DNA of 40,999 nt, taken from positions 1-40,999 of the forward strand of contig JAJRTE010000050.1 of NCBI GenBank assembly GCA_024278455.1, read 5' to 3'. The number at the start of each line of letters is the position of its first letter. The first letter of the stretch is position 1. Of this stretch, positions 8,701 through 20,000 are shown piece by piece. The position numbers and the translations under genes were made by a program. Source of the DNA: Myxococcota bacterium (GTDB lineage Bacteria; Myxococcota_A; UBA796; JAJRTE01). Under the pieces are notes generated by a model. The model was not told the DNA's origin. It saw only the letters and a program-made list of their open reading frames with translations, and ran no database searches.

Positions 8701-11000
8701 GCGCTGAGCGTGCGTTGATGGCGGCCATTGGCGTCGAAGGTGAACAGGAGTCGGCCGTCCTCGCTGGGGAAAGCGATTTCGCCTCGAGCGAGGAGTTCCG
8801 GGCCGGGGTAGATCCGCCTGACGCGGCCGTTCCGGGTGTCTCCCACGTAGATGCTGCCATCGGGGCCGATGGCGAGCCCGGTCGGTCCGTCGAGTCGCGC
8901 GGACACCGCGAGCCCCGTGTCGCCATCGTACCCGGCGCTTTGGCCGCCGGCGACGTAGACGACATTGCCCTGCATGTCGATCTTGTACACGAGGGGTCGT
9001 TCCTCGTCATAGATGCAGTAGATCTCGCGATTGGGCCCGATCACCATGGCCGACGCCGGAACGGGCACATCGAGGGCGTTCGCGCCGTTTTCCGGGTATG
9101 CCAGGATGCCGCTGATGCCCGCGACCGTGTCGAGGCGGCCTGCCGAGTCCACGGTCCGGATCGCTCCCAGGCTCTCGAAGTAGACGGTACCGTCCTCGGC
9201 GACATCCATGTTGTCGACATACAGGGCTACCTCCGGTGCAGCCTCGCCGTCCGCTGGGGCGTCCTCGGGGATGTCGCCATTTCCCGCGACCGTGAACAGC
9301 CTGCCGGTGGGGTCGACCGTCAGGACCTGGAGCGGCCGGGCGAGGTAGAGCGTGCCGTCGGGGGCGAACGCGATGTCATGGACGTCCTCGAGGGCGGCGT
9401 CCCGGGCCAGGTCACCCTCCTGCCACCCCGGTGTCGCTCCGGCCGGATGGCATTCGCCGTTGCCGGCGACACGCTCGATCAGGCCGCTGGTGTCGATGCG
9501 GTAGACCGCGCACCCGGCCCCGGACCCCTGGTTGGCCAGGTACAGGTTTCCCTGGGGGTCCAGCGCGATATCTTCGACCGTTCCCAGGGGACTGGCGGTC
9601 GCCAGTGCGCCCTCGACGGGCGTCCCGAACGACCCGGTACCGGCGACAGTGACGATCGTGCCGCCGGGGGTGAATCGACGAATACGGTATCCCTTGCGCT
9701 CGACGACGAACACGTCGCCGTTGGCGTCGACGGCGAGAGCCCCGGGGTTCCGCAGGTAGGTACGAACCGCTTCATTGTCTCCATTGCCTCCACCGTAGTA
9801 GCCGGTGCCGGCCACGGTCTCGATCACAGCGCCCAGGGAGTCGATGGCACGTTCCGTGCCGTCTCCCTGGAACAGGGTTCCGGCGAGCATGCCTCGAGTC
9901 GGCTGGTAGACGTGGTGGATATCCAGGGACCAGCCGCCGAATTCCGTGGTAGGGACTTCGTTCGCTGCGATGGGAACGCGGTATTCCCTGCGAATGGAGA
10001 TGGCCTGGCGCCGGTAGCCGAGGATCTGGAAATCGCTGGTTGGAAACCGTGCGAAGCTGGCGCTGTAGTCGCCCGAGCCGTAGTAGACCGCTGGAAACAT
10101 GAAATCGATCACGATGTGTGCCATCTGCTGCCCCGGAGCGGGCCTGCCATAGCCGTCCAGACCATTCCAGGTGACGAACTGGGTGAGGTTTGGTGCCGGT
10201 GCGTAGGACCACGAGAGCTGGTTCCCGGCAACGGTCACGCTCAACTTGATTGCCGTCATGTCTTCCGGGACCTCGCTCCCGGTCAAGGGAACGGTGATGC
10301 TCGAAGCCACGAACCCAGGCTGCCACGAACTCTGGTAGTGCAGCTTGAACGGCGTCCCGGTGATGGGCAGTTCCTCACCGAGCACCTGGCTCTGGCAGAG
10401 GATGATCGATCCTCCCTGGGCGCACGGGTCGTCCTTCGGGTCCCCCGGGCGCGGTGGGTTCGGCGGCGGGTAGCGTTTCCCCGGCGGTGGCCCGTAGGGC
10501 CAGTTGCAATCCCACGGCGAGAAGTGGGGTATCCGTGCCCGCCACAACGTCGTGCCGGGGAGGTAGAGCGACGCGAGCTGCTCGAGTTCGGTGACGGTGA
10601 TCTCGAGCGCGGCCAGCCGGCTGTCCGAATCGGGCGCGCCGTCGCCGTCGGTATCGACCAGGGCCTTTCCGTCGGACACGTCGAGGACCTTGATCACCAC
10701 ACCATTCTCGGAAGGCACCCAGACGTTCCGGTCCCGGTCCAGGTACCCCACCGGCACGGTCTCGCCCACCGGGAAGCCAAGGAAGTTCTCCAGGTAGAAT
10801 GCGACCGGTTCGCTGAACTGGACTTCGGCAGCACCGGCATCGAGGGCCTCGTCCACGCTCAGTTCCACCGCGTAGGTGTAGCCGCTGGTCACGGGAAGGG
10901 GCGCGGGCATGGCCTCCTGGCCGTTTTCGCCCACCGTGTACTCGGTCGCGCGTACCTGGATCTCGGTGAGTGGCACCTCTGACCCGTCGTCGAGGACCAT
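5739..11000 (-). CDS. RHS/YD-repeat protein with NHL repeats, 3' part of a TAG-interrupted lipoprotein gene
   Basis: Read from the ATG at 11000 this is 1753 residues. Order: a conserved pre-RHS region (TSGYTYAVELSVDEA, residues about 35-170), a beta-rich region with GTPFKLHYQSSWQPG (190-350), NHL-type propeller repeats (about 375-720, AGTGYYGGGNGDNE and similar), many YD repeats (about 770-1590), the RHS core (MGWRDYDPAAGRWTSRDP, then DPLGL ending at 1618), and a 135-residue glycine-rich tip (SWVPGKGFSTCFEIGIGLGGG). RHS proteins form large surface shells that can enclose a C-terminal effector; this tip matches no toxin I know. The ATG has no ribosome-binding site and no signal peptide. The frame upstream is the same as that of the preceding ORF, separated only by TAG at 11009-11007. 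The natural product was therefore probably an approximately 2080-residue lipoprotein starting at 11984. Confidence 0.85.
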   Translation of the reverse strand: MVLDDGSEVPLTEIQVRATEYTVGENGQEAMPAPLPVTSGYTYAVELSVDEALDAGAAEVQFSEPVAFYLENFLGFPVGETVPVGYLDRDRNVWVPSENGVVIKVLDVSDGKALVDTDGDGAPDSDSRLAALEITVTELEQLASLYLPGTTLWRARIPHFSPWDCNWPYGPPPGKRYPPPNPPRPGDPKDDPCAQGGSIILCQSQVLGEELPITGTPFKLHYQSSWQPGFVASSITVPLTGSEVPEDMTAIKLSVTVAGNQLSWSYAPAPNLTQFVTWNGLDGYGRPAPGQQMAHIVIDFMFPAVYYGSGDYSASFARFPTSDFQILGYRRQAISIRREYRVPIAANEVPTTEFGGWSLDIHHVYQPTRGMLAGTLFQGDGTERAIDSLGAVIETVAGTGYYGGGNGDNEAVRTYLRNPGALAVDANGDVFVVERKGYRIRRFTPGGTIVTVAGTGSFGTPVEGALATASPLGTVEDIALDPQGNLYLANQGSGAGCAVYRIDTSGLIERVAGNGECHPAGATPGWQEGDLARDAALEDVHDIAFAPDGTLYLARPLQVLTVDPTGRLFTVAGNGDIPEDAPADGEAAPEVALYVDNMDVAEDGTVYFESLGAIRTVDSAGRLDTVAGISGILAYPENGANALDVPVPASAMVIGPNREIYCIYDEERPLVYKIDMQGNVVYVAGGQSAGYDGDTGLAVSARLDGPTGLAIGPDGSIYVGDTRNGRVRRIYPGPELLARGEIAFPSEDGRLLFTFDANGRHQRTLSAVTGTTLYQFVYDEEGRLAEVWDRDGNVTTIERDDAGNAVAFVAPGGQRTELAFGEDGYLATVVAPENEATSLTYYDGGLLETLTDPRGFVHRFAYDDVGHLIHDEGPTGISSTLDRTDLDDGYAVTVTSTLGRTTNYEVTRSADGTTVSTVTNPAGAVTQTLMRPDGTEETTYPDGTVVVTANGPDPRWGTTAPIAASVTITTPTGLLTAIENSREVTLADENDPTSLLALTDATIVNDRLYTTSYDAPTQTITRTTPEGRESVVTLDERDHVVRIEADAVAPVSFVYDDTGLLLQRTQEDLTWDYSYDDERNLTAVLEPTGNTLLHAYDAAGRTTQTTLPSGAIYGFGYDDNGNLVSITTPTGTTHSLEFTANDARAAYLPPGSETSYAWTYDLDGAVIETTLPDGRIVERAYDSGGRVSGLSYDAASTSFAYHDPTDLLAETTRRTSSGDIIETIAQTWNGSKVSGMVWSGIAEGSYAYTYDDNHWINQVRFASGDDEVVIPLSRDNDGLVSSAGPFTILHDGPEGATTRVADGVAEMDIGHDGHGRPDTLTQTVAGDTVYAYQLAFDGSGRVVQKNETIGGETHTYDYLYDPDGQLLEVSLDGEVAETYAYDSNGNRTLSDAGGVEVSAEYDAQDRLTRLGDDTYLHDGAGFLEQRGDMTLTYSARGELLEAVLPSGDVVSYAYDGFMRRIARSDSQGVEQYFYGDPDRLERITHIRHTDGSLSTLYYTREGRLFALQRDGATYYVATDQVGSLRLVVDSSGTVVRRVDYDSWGVVQAETGADFDFPFGFGGGLQDPATGLVHMGWRDYDPAAGRWTSRDPGLFNGGQVNVYVYVSNNPVSFWDPLGLFSFGMSAYEGIGGGFKISWVPGKGFSTCFEIGIGLGGGIDVNPTGGLDKTDVSSVFELGGNAGPLGISLQAKHGEKCGDSFGAKVTAGPFSYDTSSGFSAGGSVDDLGKTMNQIANSTKVGAVGKMAAEVCTRWW

Positions 11001-11006
11001 GGTCGC

Positions 11007-14000
11007 CTAGATGCCCGGCGGGAACAGCAGTGTGGCGCGACGGGGGCCGTCGTCATCCACCACGGTGCTGCCTCGAGCCACCTGCATGTCGTCGGCCTGC
11101 AGCGTGATCGTGGTGACCTCCGGGTCGAGCGCGACAAGGACCACGCCGGGGGCTTCCACGGTATCGTTCCACGGGACATCGACGGTACGCTGGGCGTCCA
11201 GGTAGCCGGCCTTTCGATACCGGACGGTGAGCAGGCCGCCGCCGTTCACGGCGATATCGAACCGGCCGTCTTCCCGTGTCCTCGTTTCGCCGAATTCCTC
11301 GTGACCGTCGATGGTGATGGTCACGTTGGGCAGCGGGCTGTCGTCACGGTCCGTGACGAGCCCGATGATGACGGCCAGGCGCGACGGCTCCATGGCGTCC
11401 GGGTCCACCCCGGTCTGGACAGGCTCGTCCCCGGCATAGAGGAATGCATAGCCACCGGCGAACGAAGGGATTTCGCCAGCCACCGGATCGGGGGCGCGCT
11501 CGGCCGGGTCGGGTGGCGGGCAAGCCTCCTCGCATACACCGCCGCAGTCGATCCCCTCTTCACCTTCGTCCAGGACCCCATTCGAGCACGGGGCGGGCGT
11601 TGGGGTGACCAGGGGCGTTGGCGTGAACAGGGGGGGAGGCGTGGCCACCGGGGCGGGCGTGAGGGTCGGCACCGGGGTCGGAGTCGCAGGGGGCTCGGGA
11701 GTCGGGGTCGTCACGCGCGGCGGTGTCGGCGTGGGGGGTGGCTCGAGCGTTGGGGTGGTCTCGGGCACCAGCGTTGGCGACGGTGCCATCGTCCCTGCCG
11801 GAGTCGGCGTCGCCTCGGCGCTCGGCGGGATACACGTCGGTGTGGGCGTCGGTGTCTCCTCGCCCACGAAGAGACGCCCGTCACAACCTACGAAAAGCCA
11901 AGGGATGATCCCCAGGAGAAGCGCTCGAGACCGGTGCGAACGGCCCCGGTTGCCGGTATTGTACGAACTGCCGCGTCTTGTCATCTGTCCGCCTCCGCCT
12001 GCTGTCTGGTCGGTTTCGTCCCCGCCTGCCGGCTTTCTTCCTTTCCTGCGTCTCCAGAGCGCCCACCCGAAGGCGCTGGCAAGCAGTGCCCAGGGGGTGA
12101 CGTTCCGGTTGGGCGGCGCCTCGCCGGTGTAGCAACCGCACCGGCCGTTCGTGTCGCCCTCGGGCGGGTAGGTGGGACGCACGCAGGTCGCGTCGTCGTC
12201 CCCGCTGACATCTCCCGGGGTGGCCGTGGCCGGCGCTTCCGTTTCTTCCGGCGACGGCGTTGCCGTGGCCCAGGGGAACGGCGTCCCGGTAGCGACAGTC
12301 TCGGGCGTCCACGGCGTCTCACTTACCGGCGTCCAGGTCGCCGGCGTGCCGCCCGCCGGGGTGGGTGTCGCGTAGGGACCCGGGGTTGGCGTGAGTCCGG
12401 ACCACGGCGTCCCGGTCGGCTCGACCCACGGCGTCCCGGTCATGCTTTCCGGCGTGGGTGCCGGTGTCGAAGTGGCCTCGAGCCACGGGTCGATCACGCC
12501 GTCGCAGTCGTTGTCGACGCCGTCCACCCGCTCCGCCGCGCCGGGGTTGATCGCCGGGTCGGTATCGTCGCAATCGCCGGCGTTGGCCACGTAGCCTTCG
12601 GGCGCACCGCAAGCGGTGAGCGGCGACGCCGGGTCGCCGTACCCGTCACCGTCCGCGTCGGCGTACCAGGTCGGGTAGGAGGCGGGGTCCAGGTCCTCCG
12701 GTTCGTCGACCTGTCCGTCGCAGTCGTCATCCGTGCCGTTGCATTGTTCGAGTGCGTCCGGGTGTATGTTCGGGTCATTGTCGTTGCAATCCGCGCCAAG
12801 GTCGTACCCGTCGCCGTCGGCGTCCTGGGGCGGGTCGGGCACCAGCGGGTTGAGGTGGCTGTAGTACTCCCGCAGGTCCGGGATGCTGTCGCCGTCCGGG
12901 TCCCCCGTGCCGTCAGGCTCTATCGAGGCGAAGAAGAGGCGTTCCCAGTAGTCGGGCATGCCGTCGGCGTCCGAATCGACGTACTCGTCGGCGCCGATGT
13001 CGCCTGGAGCGCCGGGGACGTAGGGCCGCGGCTCGCGGTCCATGTCCTGGTCGGTCGCCGGTTCGGAAGGACCCGAATCAATCAGGGGGGAATCATAGGC
13101 CAGGTGGGGATCGTCCGGCTCGTAGAGCCTGGGGTCGCGGCTCACGTTCCCGTCCTCCCCGGTGGGATCCGGGAGCCCGTCGTAGTTGCCGTCCGGATTG
13201 CTCCAGACATCGTTCCAGGTGACCTCCGCGGCCGTGTCCGGGTCCGCTTCGATACCCCTGTCGTTGTTCACCACGATGTTGGCACTGATGATCGCCCGGA
13301 CCTTGGACAGGGAGATTCCGGCACCTCCCTGGTCGATGATGGTGTTCTCGGCGATGACCGCGTCGCACCCGTCCTCCACCCGGACGCCCGAGCCGTTCCC
13401 CCGGATCACGCTCGACGACAGCAGGAGTGCGCTGTCGCCGGTACAGCGTACCGCCGGGCCGTCGGTGCCTGTGACCACGAGCCGGGCGGCGTCGGCGTCG
13501 GCGTCCTCGACCAGCAGCCCTTCACCGCCACCCTCGATCTGGAGGTCCTCGAGGGTCACGTAGGCCCGATCGCGCACGTGGATGGCGGGATCGCCTGCTT
13601 CCGGTTTCAGTACCGCCGGAAGCGCGCCGCCGGTTTGCTCCCAGGTCTCAGGATCGAAGCCGCCGCGGACGGTGACGTCTCGATCGATGTCCATGCTGCC
13701 CGGGTAGTCGCCGCCGGCCAGCAGGATCGTGTCCCCGTCTCGAGCGATCAGGGCAGCCGTTCCCGGGTCGGTGAACGGCCGGTCCCGGCTCCCGTCCTCG
13801 GGCATGCCGGTGGCTGCAGCGTCCACGTAGAGAATGCCGTCGGACACGTCGAACCAGGCCGAGCCGGTGGCCAGGGTCTCGCCGGTCGACGCCAGGTAGA
13901 AGGCGTACCGCAGGAGATGGGCCCCGGTGGTCGGCGTGGACAGGGGGATGGAGAGCATCAGGGTCTGCCATCCGGCTGCAAGATCGTCGCCACGCTGCAA

Positions 14001-17000
14001 CGCGGTCCAGAAGTCACCGGGCGGGTCCTCGATCCAGATCACGAGGCGCACCGAGGTGTCCAGGGCGCTGTCGAGTTCGAACCCGACACCGACGACGTCC
14101 TCGGGTTCGTAGATGTCCTGGTCGAACCAGAGGTCTTCGACGGTGAGCCGATGGCCGCGCACGTCGAACGGGTACTGACCGTTCTTGCCATCGAACAGGT
14201 AGTCTATCCCGTAGGTCCCGGCCACGATATCGCCCGGCAAGTTGAATGAAAACCGGATCTGCTCGCCGGTCAGGTCGAAATCGTTCTGGTATCCGGGCGC
14301 ATGGACGGAGAGCGGCCCGGAAGGCCCGGCTTCCACCGTGACCGTTACCTTGCCGCCCGGGTCGTAAACTGTCGCGTCGGTGTAGAGCACGAGGTTCCCC
14401 ACCTGGACCGGGACGTAGAGCCCGCTATCGACCAGCGTCCGCCCGCCCTGGAGGGAGATGGCATAGGCCAGCCACTCGGTCGCTTCGCCGACTTCGGAGA
14501 AGGTGAAGTCCTGGTCGTGCGTGGCGCCCTTTTCGAGGTCGAAGGTCGCGCGCTGGTCGTCTTCGCCGTTCAGAGTGGCTCGAGCCGCGAGCGCGAGGGC
14601 GACGTCGCCGGTGTTCGTCACGGTCAGGGTGGCGGTGACCGGGTCGCCTGGAGCGTAGACGGGCTTGTCGAGGGAGGCGGCCACGTCGATGGAAAGGCCG
14701 GCCACCTGGAAGGGTATCTGGCCCCTGGAATCGCCTAGCGTGTACTCGAGCGCGTAGGTTCCGGCGGGCTGGTCGGCCGGGACGTCGATGAGGAATGACA
14801 GGGTGGCCTCGTCGCCGAGTTCCAGGAACACGGTCTGGGTGTCGTCCAGCGTGCCGATGGCCTTGACACGAAGCGTGGCGGTCCCGCTCATGGGGCCCAG
14901 GTTGCTGATGGTGAAGGCCAGGGTTTGCGCGTCTCCCGGGACGAACATCTGGTTGTCCGCCGGGCGGTCGGTCAAGATGAAGTTCGGAGCCGGCACATGC
15001 AGCAGCGTGTCGGCGACAGCCGCCACCTCGCCATTGCGGTGGGCTCGCACCGTCAGGGTGTGGTCCCCTGCCGCGGCGCCGGTGGTATCCACGCTGACGG
15101 TGACGACGGTCTCGCCTCCCTGGCCCGGCACCTCGAGTGCGCGTTCGGTGCCGAAGAAGCTTGCCTCCAGGTCCAGCGCGCCGTCGAAGTCGTCGTAGCC
15201 GTTGTTGACCGCGGTCACGGTGACCGGAATGGCCTGCTGGCTCGAGTCGAAGGAACCCGCCTCGGCGACGAGGGTGAGGTCGAGCGCGGGCAGCACGGCA
15301 AAGGTCAGGCTCCCGCTGTCGTAGAGGCATTGATAGTCGAGGGAGTAGCGTCCGGGGCTCAGTTCGTATCCGAGAAGCCCGTCGAGCACGTCTCCTGGTT
15401 CGATCCAGTAGGTGCCGATCGAGGCATCTTCGAACAGGTCCGGGTCCGGAAGACCGGTGTCTGGATCCAGGCCGGTCAAGGTGAACGCGACGTCGAGATA
15501 GGCGCCCAGTTCGCCGAGTCCGACCACCTGGAACGGAATGGCGACCTGGCCGGCACGGTAGAACTCGTCCACAACGACATCGATCCGCGCATCCTCGCCA
15601 AACCGCACGTCAGCGCCGATCGTGCGGTCCACGTCGCCGCCGAGCACCACGGCGACATGAGCATCGCCGGTCACGAAGGCCTCGAGCTGGACCGTCGAGG
15701 TCTGGCCCGGCGCCAGTGTGATCTGCACCGCCCCATCGGGGCTGTCCTCGATGGCCGCGGTGAGGTCGATATCGCGAAGGCCGGTGTTCTCGAGGGTGAT
15801 ATCGACGAGGAACGGGTCGCGTCCCACCACCTCGGGCACCACCAGGGTGGAGAGCAGGTCGTCGTCGGCGGAACTCACGGGAACGTCACGAGAGAGGACC
15901 TCGGTATCCGCCTTCAGGGTCAACGAGAAGGGCGCATCGGCGGTGGTCGTGGCGGAGAAGTCGTGTCGATCCCCTGGATCCAGGTCGACAGCGTCGCCGA
16001 GAAGCGCCGTTCCGTCCCGGGAGAGAGTGACGGACACACCGCGCAAGGGATATTCGGAAACGTTGGCCACGGACCCGCTGATGGTCACCTCTTCGCCGGG
16101 GCGATACCCGGCCCGGTCGACAGCCAGGTCGAGGCCGACCAGTTGTCCCTGGCGCATGATGTAGAAGGTCCGGTAGGCGTCGTCGGTGATGACCTGGTCG
16201 CGGCTCGAGGTCAGGGTCCCCTGGATGTAGTAGCGCCCCGCGTCCGTGTAGGGGCCCAGTACGGTCTCATCGACAAGGCCGGACGTCTCGAGCGTGGGGA
16301 TGGGGATGTCCCGCTCGTCCACCTTGACGCCGCCGCCGTCACCCCAGGACACTTCCGATACGCCTCCCGTGGTCCCGAGCCAGACGGCGGAGCCGCCCTC
16401 GGCCTCGACCGGTGTCACGTGGTCCGAGCCGATGCCGTCCTCGTCAACCGTGAAGTTCTGCCAGGTTTCGGACTCCACGTCCAGAAGCCAGAGGCCGAAG
16501 TTGGCGCTGCCAGCCCACACCCGTCCCATCGCGTCCACGGCGATCCCCTGGAACGCATCGTCGACCCATTCCATGCATTCGTTGTAGCCGGATCCCGATC
16601 CCGACCCGGAGCCCCATTCGCCCGATCCCGACCCGGAGCCCCATTCGCCCGATCCGGAGCCCCATTCGCCCGATCCCGACCCGGAGCCGATGGGAGCCGG
16701 ATCATCGTCCACGGCCGGCTTCACTCCCCACCAACCGGAGCCGGAACCCCACCCGCCCGAACCTTCCGGCGGGGGCGTCGTGGCATCTCCGCACAACAGG
16801 CCTCCCGAGCCCGACCCGGAACCCGAGCCTGAGCCGTCGCTGGTGCACTGGCACAGGTTCCAGGGTGTGTAGACGCGCCAGGCGCTCGTGGAGGGATCCA
16901 GCCGGAGCACCCAGACATCGGACGTCACCCAGACCATGCCTTCGCCATCCACCGCGAGGTCGCCCCACCAGGAGTTGTAGTCCCAGGGAAGGGTGAACCA

Positions 17001-20000
17001 GTCCACCTCGCCGGAAGGACTGACCCGGTCGATTACCCACCCCTCTCGAAGCCAGGTGTTCCCCTCGCCGTCGAAGGCGATCGCGGTGAACTCCTCGTCA
17101 TAGAAGGTATTGTAGAGATCCTCATCCCAGGTGCAGTCCGCCCTGAGTACGCCGATCCCCATGTCGGTGGCGATCCAGGTGTTGCCGGACGCGTCGACCG
17201 CGATGTCGTTCGTGCTGGTGTAGTAGCTTCCGATATCTTCCCATTCGACCAGGTTGACCGCCCCGCCGTCCGGGTCGATGACCGCCAATCCGGCGTCGTT
17301 TCCTATCCAGATCTTGCCATCCATGCCGACGGCGACGGCGGTGATCTCGTTCCAGGGGAGCCCATCTGCCATGGTCCAGCTCTTCCAGGCAGATTCGTCG
17401 GCGGAATACCGGCTCACCCCGTATGCGGTCCCGAACCATTTGTCCCCGTTCGGTGCGACGTACACGTCGAGGATGTCGCTGTCGGCCGGTCCGTCCGAGC
17501 CCAGCAGGTAGTTCTGGAACGTCCCTGCTTCGAACTGGAATTCGCTCAGGCCGCCGTCTCGAGTCCCGAACCACAAGTTGCCCTCGCCGCCGGGGCTCAT
17601 GCTGATGACGTCGTTGCTGGCAAGCCCGTTCTCGGTCGTGTAGGAAAACCAGGCACCATCGGCGGAGTAACGTGATATCCCGCCGGAAGTGCCGAAATAG
17701 CGGTCGCCGTTGCCGTCCACCATGAGGCTGTGGACCTCGTCGTTGATCAACCCGGTCTCCGAGGAGTAGAAGATCCACGGCTCGCCGCTGTCGCAGTCGC
17801 CGTCTCCGATGCCCATGGTCTGTCCACCGGGCGGGGCGGGCTTGGACGGAATCCAGTCGCCCCCCGGGCACTTCCGGATCGTGCCGTAGTCGCTCGTGAA
17901 CCAGACGCTCCCGTCGGCGTCGATGGCCACGTCTTCGGGGAAGGGCGGGACCGGGGACTCGTAGTAGTAGTTCCAGAAGCCGTCCATGAGAGAATAGCTG
18001 GCCGCGCCGAACTCCGTGCCGAACCAGCAGTTGCCGTCCAGATCGAAATCCATGGAACTGGCGCCGAATCCTGCCGACTCGAACCTGAGCGCATCCTCCC
18101 CGAGGGTCCGCTGGTTTCCCGCGGCCGGGGTCCTGCCTCGCGCGAAAGGCCCCTGTGCCCGGGCGCCGGCCGGAACCTTGTCGAGTATCACGAAAGTGCC
18201 GAACAGGTCGTACCTCGTCGAGAACCAGAGCCCGCCGTAGGCGTCTACCCCCACCGCGAGCACCTCGTCCCAGTCCGACCAGGCGACCCAGACGGACGAC
18301 CACTGCCCGTCCGGAGACCGGTATTCGACGCCCGTGGGACCGCCCACGTAGACGCCCCCCCCCATGTCGACCGCGACGGCGTTGTAGGTCGTGCCCATCA
18401 GCCCGTCCCGCTCGGTGAACTGGTCCCATTTGCCGGTTTCCGGTTGGTACCGCGTGATGCCCGTGGCCGGCACCATCCACAGGCTCCCGTCCGTTCCCAG
18501 GGCGATGTCCTTGACCAGCGGGCCGATCTGGCTCCTCGGCCAGGTGCGCACGGTCCAACCGTCGGTCACGCGGTACACGTCGAGGTGGAGGTTGGCGTCG
18601 TTCACCGCCACGCCTTCGTTGGTGATCGTCGTCGTAGCGGTCAGCAGTTCGTCCCACTTGTAGTATGTCTTGTCCGTCACGATGTCCATGGCGGCGGCGA
18701 TGCTGCCGGTGACGGAGAAGGACCGCGCCCGATCTAGCACCTTGCTTCCCGTTTCCCGGTCGGTGCAGCGTACCTGGAGTTCGTACACCCCGTTGACGAG
18801 TTGGTCAGGCACTTCGACGGATGTGGTGCCGGTTCCCCCGGGGTAGATATCGAGTGCGTTCTGCCCTGTCGCCCTCGAGACGCCGTCGTCGCTGACGAGG
18901 GTGCTCGAGCAGTCCACGTGGGCGATAGTGCCGCCGGCATTGCTGATAGTGGTTTCGACAGTGTCCGCAGGCTGGAACGTGGTGGCCGGCAGGTCGGCGG
19001 TGAGTTCATAGGCCGGAACGACGACCTGGAAGTTGGACGTGGCGATTTGTGCACCTTCGGCGTTGAGCAACTGGACTTCTCCCCAGTACTGTCCGCCCAC
19101 CAGGGTGTCCGGGATGGGGAACGAGGCACTGGCCTCCAAGCTTTCACCGGGTGCCAGCGCGATGGGGGCCTCCTCGAGAGCGTCGAAGTCCGGAATCGAG
19201 ACCCGGTAGGAGCCGTCCAGGTGGAACATCCCGTAGTTGTGAGCCGACACGTCGAGCGCGACATCGTCGTTGATGGTGTAGGACGCGGCCCGGACCACGG
19301 GCATGAGGCCATAGGACGATGCGAGTATCGTGGCTTCCGTGTTGAACATCTGGCCGTCGATGCTGACCGACGCATCGAGGCGATAGGTTCCTGCGGCCAG
19401 TTCCGGCACCACGATGTCCAGGGGCACGTCGGAAGTCTCCCACAGTTCCGTCATGGATACCAGCGACTGGGCCACGGCCTGCTTGCCGTCCGGAGTTGTG
19501 AGTACCGCCGTCAGCACCCCGAGATCGAACGCCGGCCCCCGGTTGTCCAGTGTGACCGTCGCTGTGCCTGTCAGGTAGCCCGTGGACGTGAACGCCGCGG
19601 CGACATCGACCCGCGGCCCGATGACCATGAACGAGAGGCTTCTCGACGCGAGTTGCTGGTCGCCGAGGTAGGTGTAGACCCTGCAGGAGTACCACCCCAG
19701 GGGCGAGTTCGCGGTGAGAAGGTAGGTCGGCTTGGGAAGCAGCATGACCTGTTCACCGGCGTCGAGCGTCACCGACTGGCGCAAGGTGCCCAGGAAGCTC
19801 CTGTCCGGGGCGTAGATATCCACGCGGACTTCAGGTGTCATCACCACCGCAGTCCGGTTGGTCACTGTGACATCGACCTTCACCGGCAGCCCGTCGAAGT
19901 AGGTCCGGTCATCCCGGTCCATGGCCGCCTCGAGGTCGATCTCGGGAGTTATGCCCTCGAACGCGACGCTTTCGCGCCCGAGATAGGTGTCACCGGTGTC

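Noticed and set aside
11007..11009. TAG recoded as an amino acid throughout the genome
   Set aside because: TAG ends rubredoxin, DUF5320 and the ECF sigma gene at sensible places, so a general reassignment is not supported.
8391..14249. Long plus-strand open frames (863 and 982 codons) antisense to the RHS and giant genes
   Set aside because: The translations are low-complexity and without motifs or export signals, whereas the minus strand shows RHS, NHL, MopE and beta-helix signatures throughout.
16583..16690. CRISPR-like repeat array
   Set aside because: The repeat is uninterrupted by unique spacers and is in frame within a large gene, encoding Gly-Ser/Glu-Trp.
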